Origin: Hyphomicrobiales bacterium | GTDB lineage: Bacteria > Pseudomonadota > Alphaproteobacteria > Rhizobiales > Rhizobiaceae | NCBI GenBank assembly: GCA_900473045.1 | Contig: UCKS01000028.1 | Span: 62,001 to 126,000 of the forward strand | Length of the DNA stretch: 64,000 nt | Direction of reading: 5' to 3' | Part shown: in pieces, positions 62,569 to 64,000 of the stretch | Layout of the letters: the number at the start of each line of letters is the position of its first letter | How positions within the stretch are numbered: position 1 is the stretch's first letter | The notes under the pieces: generated by a model | Seen by the model: only the letters and a program-made list of their open reading frames with translations | Database searches by the model: none | What the model was told of the DNA's origin: nothing | Program-made: the position numbers and the translations under genes

Positions 62569-63720
62569 ATGGCACTGCATTTTACGCAGGACGAATTTTC
62601 GGCACGGCTGGAACGGCTGACGGCCAAGATGAAGGAAGAAAAGCTGGCCGCCATGCTGCTGTTTGCGCAGGAGAGCATGTACTGGCTGACGGGCTACGAT
62701 ACGTTCGGCTATTGCTTCTTCCAGACGCTGGTGGTCAAGGCCGATGGCTCGATGGTGCTTCTCACCCGCTCGGCCGATCTGCGCCAGGCCAAGCACACAT
62801 CCAATATCGAGCGCGTCGAAGTCTGGGTCGACCGGGTGAACGCCGATCCGACGATGGACCTGAAGAATCTTTTGAGCGATCTCGACCTGCTCGGCACGCG
62901 CATCGGCATCGAATATGACACCCACGGCATGACCGGCCGCATCGCCCGGCTGCTCGACCAGCAATTGACCAGTTTCGGCGAACTCATCGATGCGTCGCTG
63001 CTGGTCAGCCGTCTGCGCCTGGTCAAGAGCGCTGCGGAGATCGTCTATGTCGAAAAGGCAGCAAGCCTTGCCGACGACGCGCTGGACGCCGCCATTCCGC
63101 TGATCCACGCCGGCGGCAGCGAAGCCGCCATTCTGGCCGCGATGCAGGGCGCCGTGTTTGCCGGTGGTGGCGACTATCCGGCCAACGAGTTCATCATCGG
63201 CTCCGGCGCCGATGCATTGCTTTGCCGCTACAAGGCCGGCCGCCGGACGCTGGATGCGCAGGACCAGCTCACCTTGGAATGGGCCGGTGTCAGCGCCCAT
63301 TATCACGCGGCGATGATGCGCACCGTCGTTGTCGGCGAGCCGACCAACCGCCACCGCGAACTCTACAGCGCCTGCCGCGACACCATCCAGGCGATCGAAA
63401 TGGTGCTTCGCCCCGGCAACACGTTCGGCACCGTCTTCGACGTTCACTCCAAGATCATGGACGAGCGTGGTCTGACCCGGCACCGGCTGAACGCCTGCGG
63501 CTATTCGCTCGGCGCTCGCTTCTCGCCGTCCTGGATGGAGCACCAGATGTTCCATATTGGCAATCCGCAGGAGATCACCCCCGATATGTCGCTGTTCGTC
63601 CATATGATCATCATGGATTCAGACAGCGGCACGGCAATGACGCTGGGTCAAACGTACCTCACCACGGACGGGGCGCCGAAGGCATTGTCGCGCTATGGGC
63701 TGGACTTCATCTCTGCTTAG
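62569..63720 (+). CDS. M24-family peptidase homologue (creatinase/DoeA-like, metal ligands substituted)
   Basis: This 383-residue protein has an N-terminal creatinase-type domain and a pita-bread domain with LVSRLRLVKSAAEIVYVEKAASLADDALDAAIPLIHAGGSEAAILAAMQGAVFAGGGDYPANEF. Where canonical aminopeptidases have two metal Asp, this one shows LTLEWAGVSAHYHAAMMRTVVVG. Where they have the GHGIG...HE motif it shows GYSLGARFSPSWMEHQMFHIG. It therefore resembles creatinase or ectoine hydrolase DoeA more than a Xaa-Pro peptidase. GGGAGG precedes the ATG. It is co-transcribed with pgeF. Confidence 0.88.
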   Translation: MALHFTQDEFSARLERLTAKMKEEKLAAMLLFAQESMYWLTGYDTFGYCFFQTLVVKADGSMVLLTRSADLRQAKHTSNIERVEVWVDRVNADPTMDLKNLLSDLDLLGTRIGIEYDTHGMTGRIARLLDQQLTSFGELIDASLLVSRLRLVKSAAEIVYVEKAASLADDALDAAIPLIHAGGSEAAILAAMQGAVFAGGGDYPANEFIIGSGADALLCRYKAGRRTLDAQDQLTLEWAGVSAHYHAAMMRTVVVGEPTNRHRELYSACRDTIQAIEMVLRPGNTFGTVFDVHSKIMDERGLTRHRLNACGYSLGARFSPSWMEHQMFHIGNPQEITPDMSLFVHMIIMDSDSGTAMTLGQTYLTTDGAPKALSRYGLDFISA

Positions 63721-63806
63721 GAAAATTGCTCTATCGTCCTTGTGAACGGCGGAAGAAGGTGGGGCCTTCAAGGCATTCCGTCATCGAGGAACCGGACGGT
63801 AGGACA

Positions 63807-64000
63807 ATGCACAAGCTGATCATGCTTTTTGCGAGCCTTGGAATGATTGCAGCCCTGACCGGCTGTAACAGCATGGATGATCTGACCCCGCAGGTCGATG
63901 TCGGCGCGGGCACGTTCAAGTCTCCGCCGGTCAACCAGTCCGATCTCGACTCCATGCAGACGGTTGACGTCGCGCCGCAGGCATCGGCGCCGGTACAAAG
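63807..64000 (+). CDS. Putative lipoprotein, 3' truncated by window edge
   Basis: The frame is open from ATG 63807 to the edge of the window (64 complete codons). AGGAC gives the ribosome site. A short lipoprotein signal peptide MHKLIMLFASLGMIAALTGC ends in the lipobox LTGC, with Cys at residue 20. The mature N-terminus is low-complexity (NSMDDLTPQVDVGAGTFKSPPVN). Its family cannot be assigned from the visible part. Confidence 0.82.
   Translation, partial: MHKLIMLFASLGMIAALTGCNSMDDLTPQVDVGAGTFKSPPVNQSDLDSMQTVDVAPQASAPVQ

Overview
The window looks like chromosomal DNA of a Rhizobiaceae-type alphaproteobacterium (Rhizobium/Agrobacterium/Sinorhizobium group). The evidence is high-GC codon use, an alphaproteobacterial-type CarB of about 1160 residues, the neighbourhoods greA-lpsB-lrp and trxB-lsrB followed by tandem AbcR-like small RNAs, a BA14K-family protein, GGAAC-N17-GTT general-stress (EcfG-type) promoters and rhizobial-style palindromic intergenic repeats. 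No rRNA, tRNA, CRISPR array, prophage or complete insertion sequence was recognised. Genus and species cannot be fixed by reading alone.

Layout. 1-7.5 kb: 3'-truncated CSS/EAL phosphodiesterase, LysE exporter, dnaG, a BrnT/BrnA toxin-antitoxin pair, an unrecognised protein, a YqeY protein and carA. 7.6-13.6 kb: VOC protein, MATE and TetA-like MFS efflux pumps, three tandem paralogous small secreted proteins, a membrane zinc metallopeptidase. 13.8-19.4 kb: zinc alcohol dehydrogenase, flavin-binding PNPOx-like protein, HisKA_2 histidine kinase, a GST/HxlR divergent pair, a class III nucleotide cyclase. 19.6-26.5 kb: carB with a DUF4258/DUF2283 gene pair attached, an MFS pump behind a SoxR-box-like promoter, a quinone-reductase-like gene divergent from a TetR regulator. 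26.5-30.7 kb: a three-gene stress operon behind an EcfG-type promoter, greA, lpsB-like glycosyltransferase, lrp. 31-35.1 kb: trxB, lsrB/vtlR, two tandem AbcR-like sRNAs, an ArsR regulator with an Old Yellow Enzyme. 35-41 kb: a palindromic repeat, APH(6)-like kinase, GNAT acetyltransferase, lytic transglycosylase, an NAD(P)-binding protein divergent from a LysR regulator, an MFS transporter. 41.1-41.8 kb: a GIY-YIG nuclease gene between two 125-bp copies of a structured repeat. 41.9-49 kb: aatA, a sortase substrate plus class GN sortase, a PQQ sugar dehydrogenase, an EamA transporter. 49-52 kb: cold-shock gene, BA14K protein, MBL hydrolase, a 54-codon membrane ORF behind a second EcfG-type promoter, a glycine-zipper protein. 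52-56 kb: ilvE divergent from a MarR/PetP-PetR-histidine kinase set. 55.9-64 kb: a second BrnT-like toxin-antitoxin pair, a tyrosine phosphatase, csaA, proC, ybjN, ubiK, lgt, a MidA-like methyltransferase, pgeF, an M24 peptidase homologue and the start of a lipoprotein gene.

Themes. Much of the accessory content concerns envelope traffic and chemical stress: efflux pumps, a thioredoxin reductase/OYE/quinone-reductase redox set, stress promoters and regulators with clear palindromic operators. The most unusual items are the repeat-flanked GIY-YIG unit, the tandem secreted paralogue family, the proteobacterial sortase with its LPQTA substrate, the tiny EcfG-linked membrane protein, and the TA-like gene pair fused to the end of the carB transcript. 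Start codons were chosen from ribosome binding sites and family length; where a start is uncertain the entry says so.
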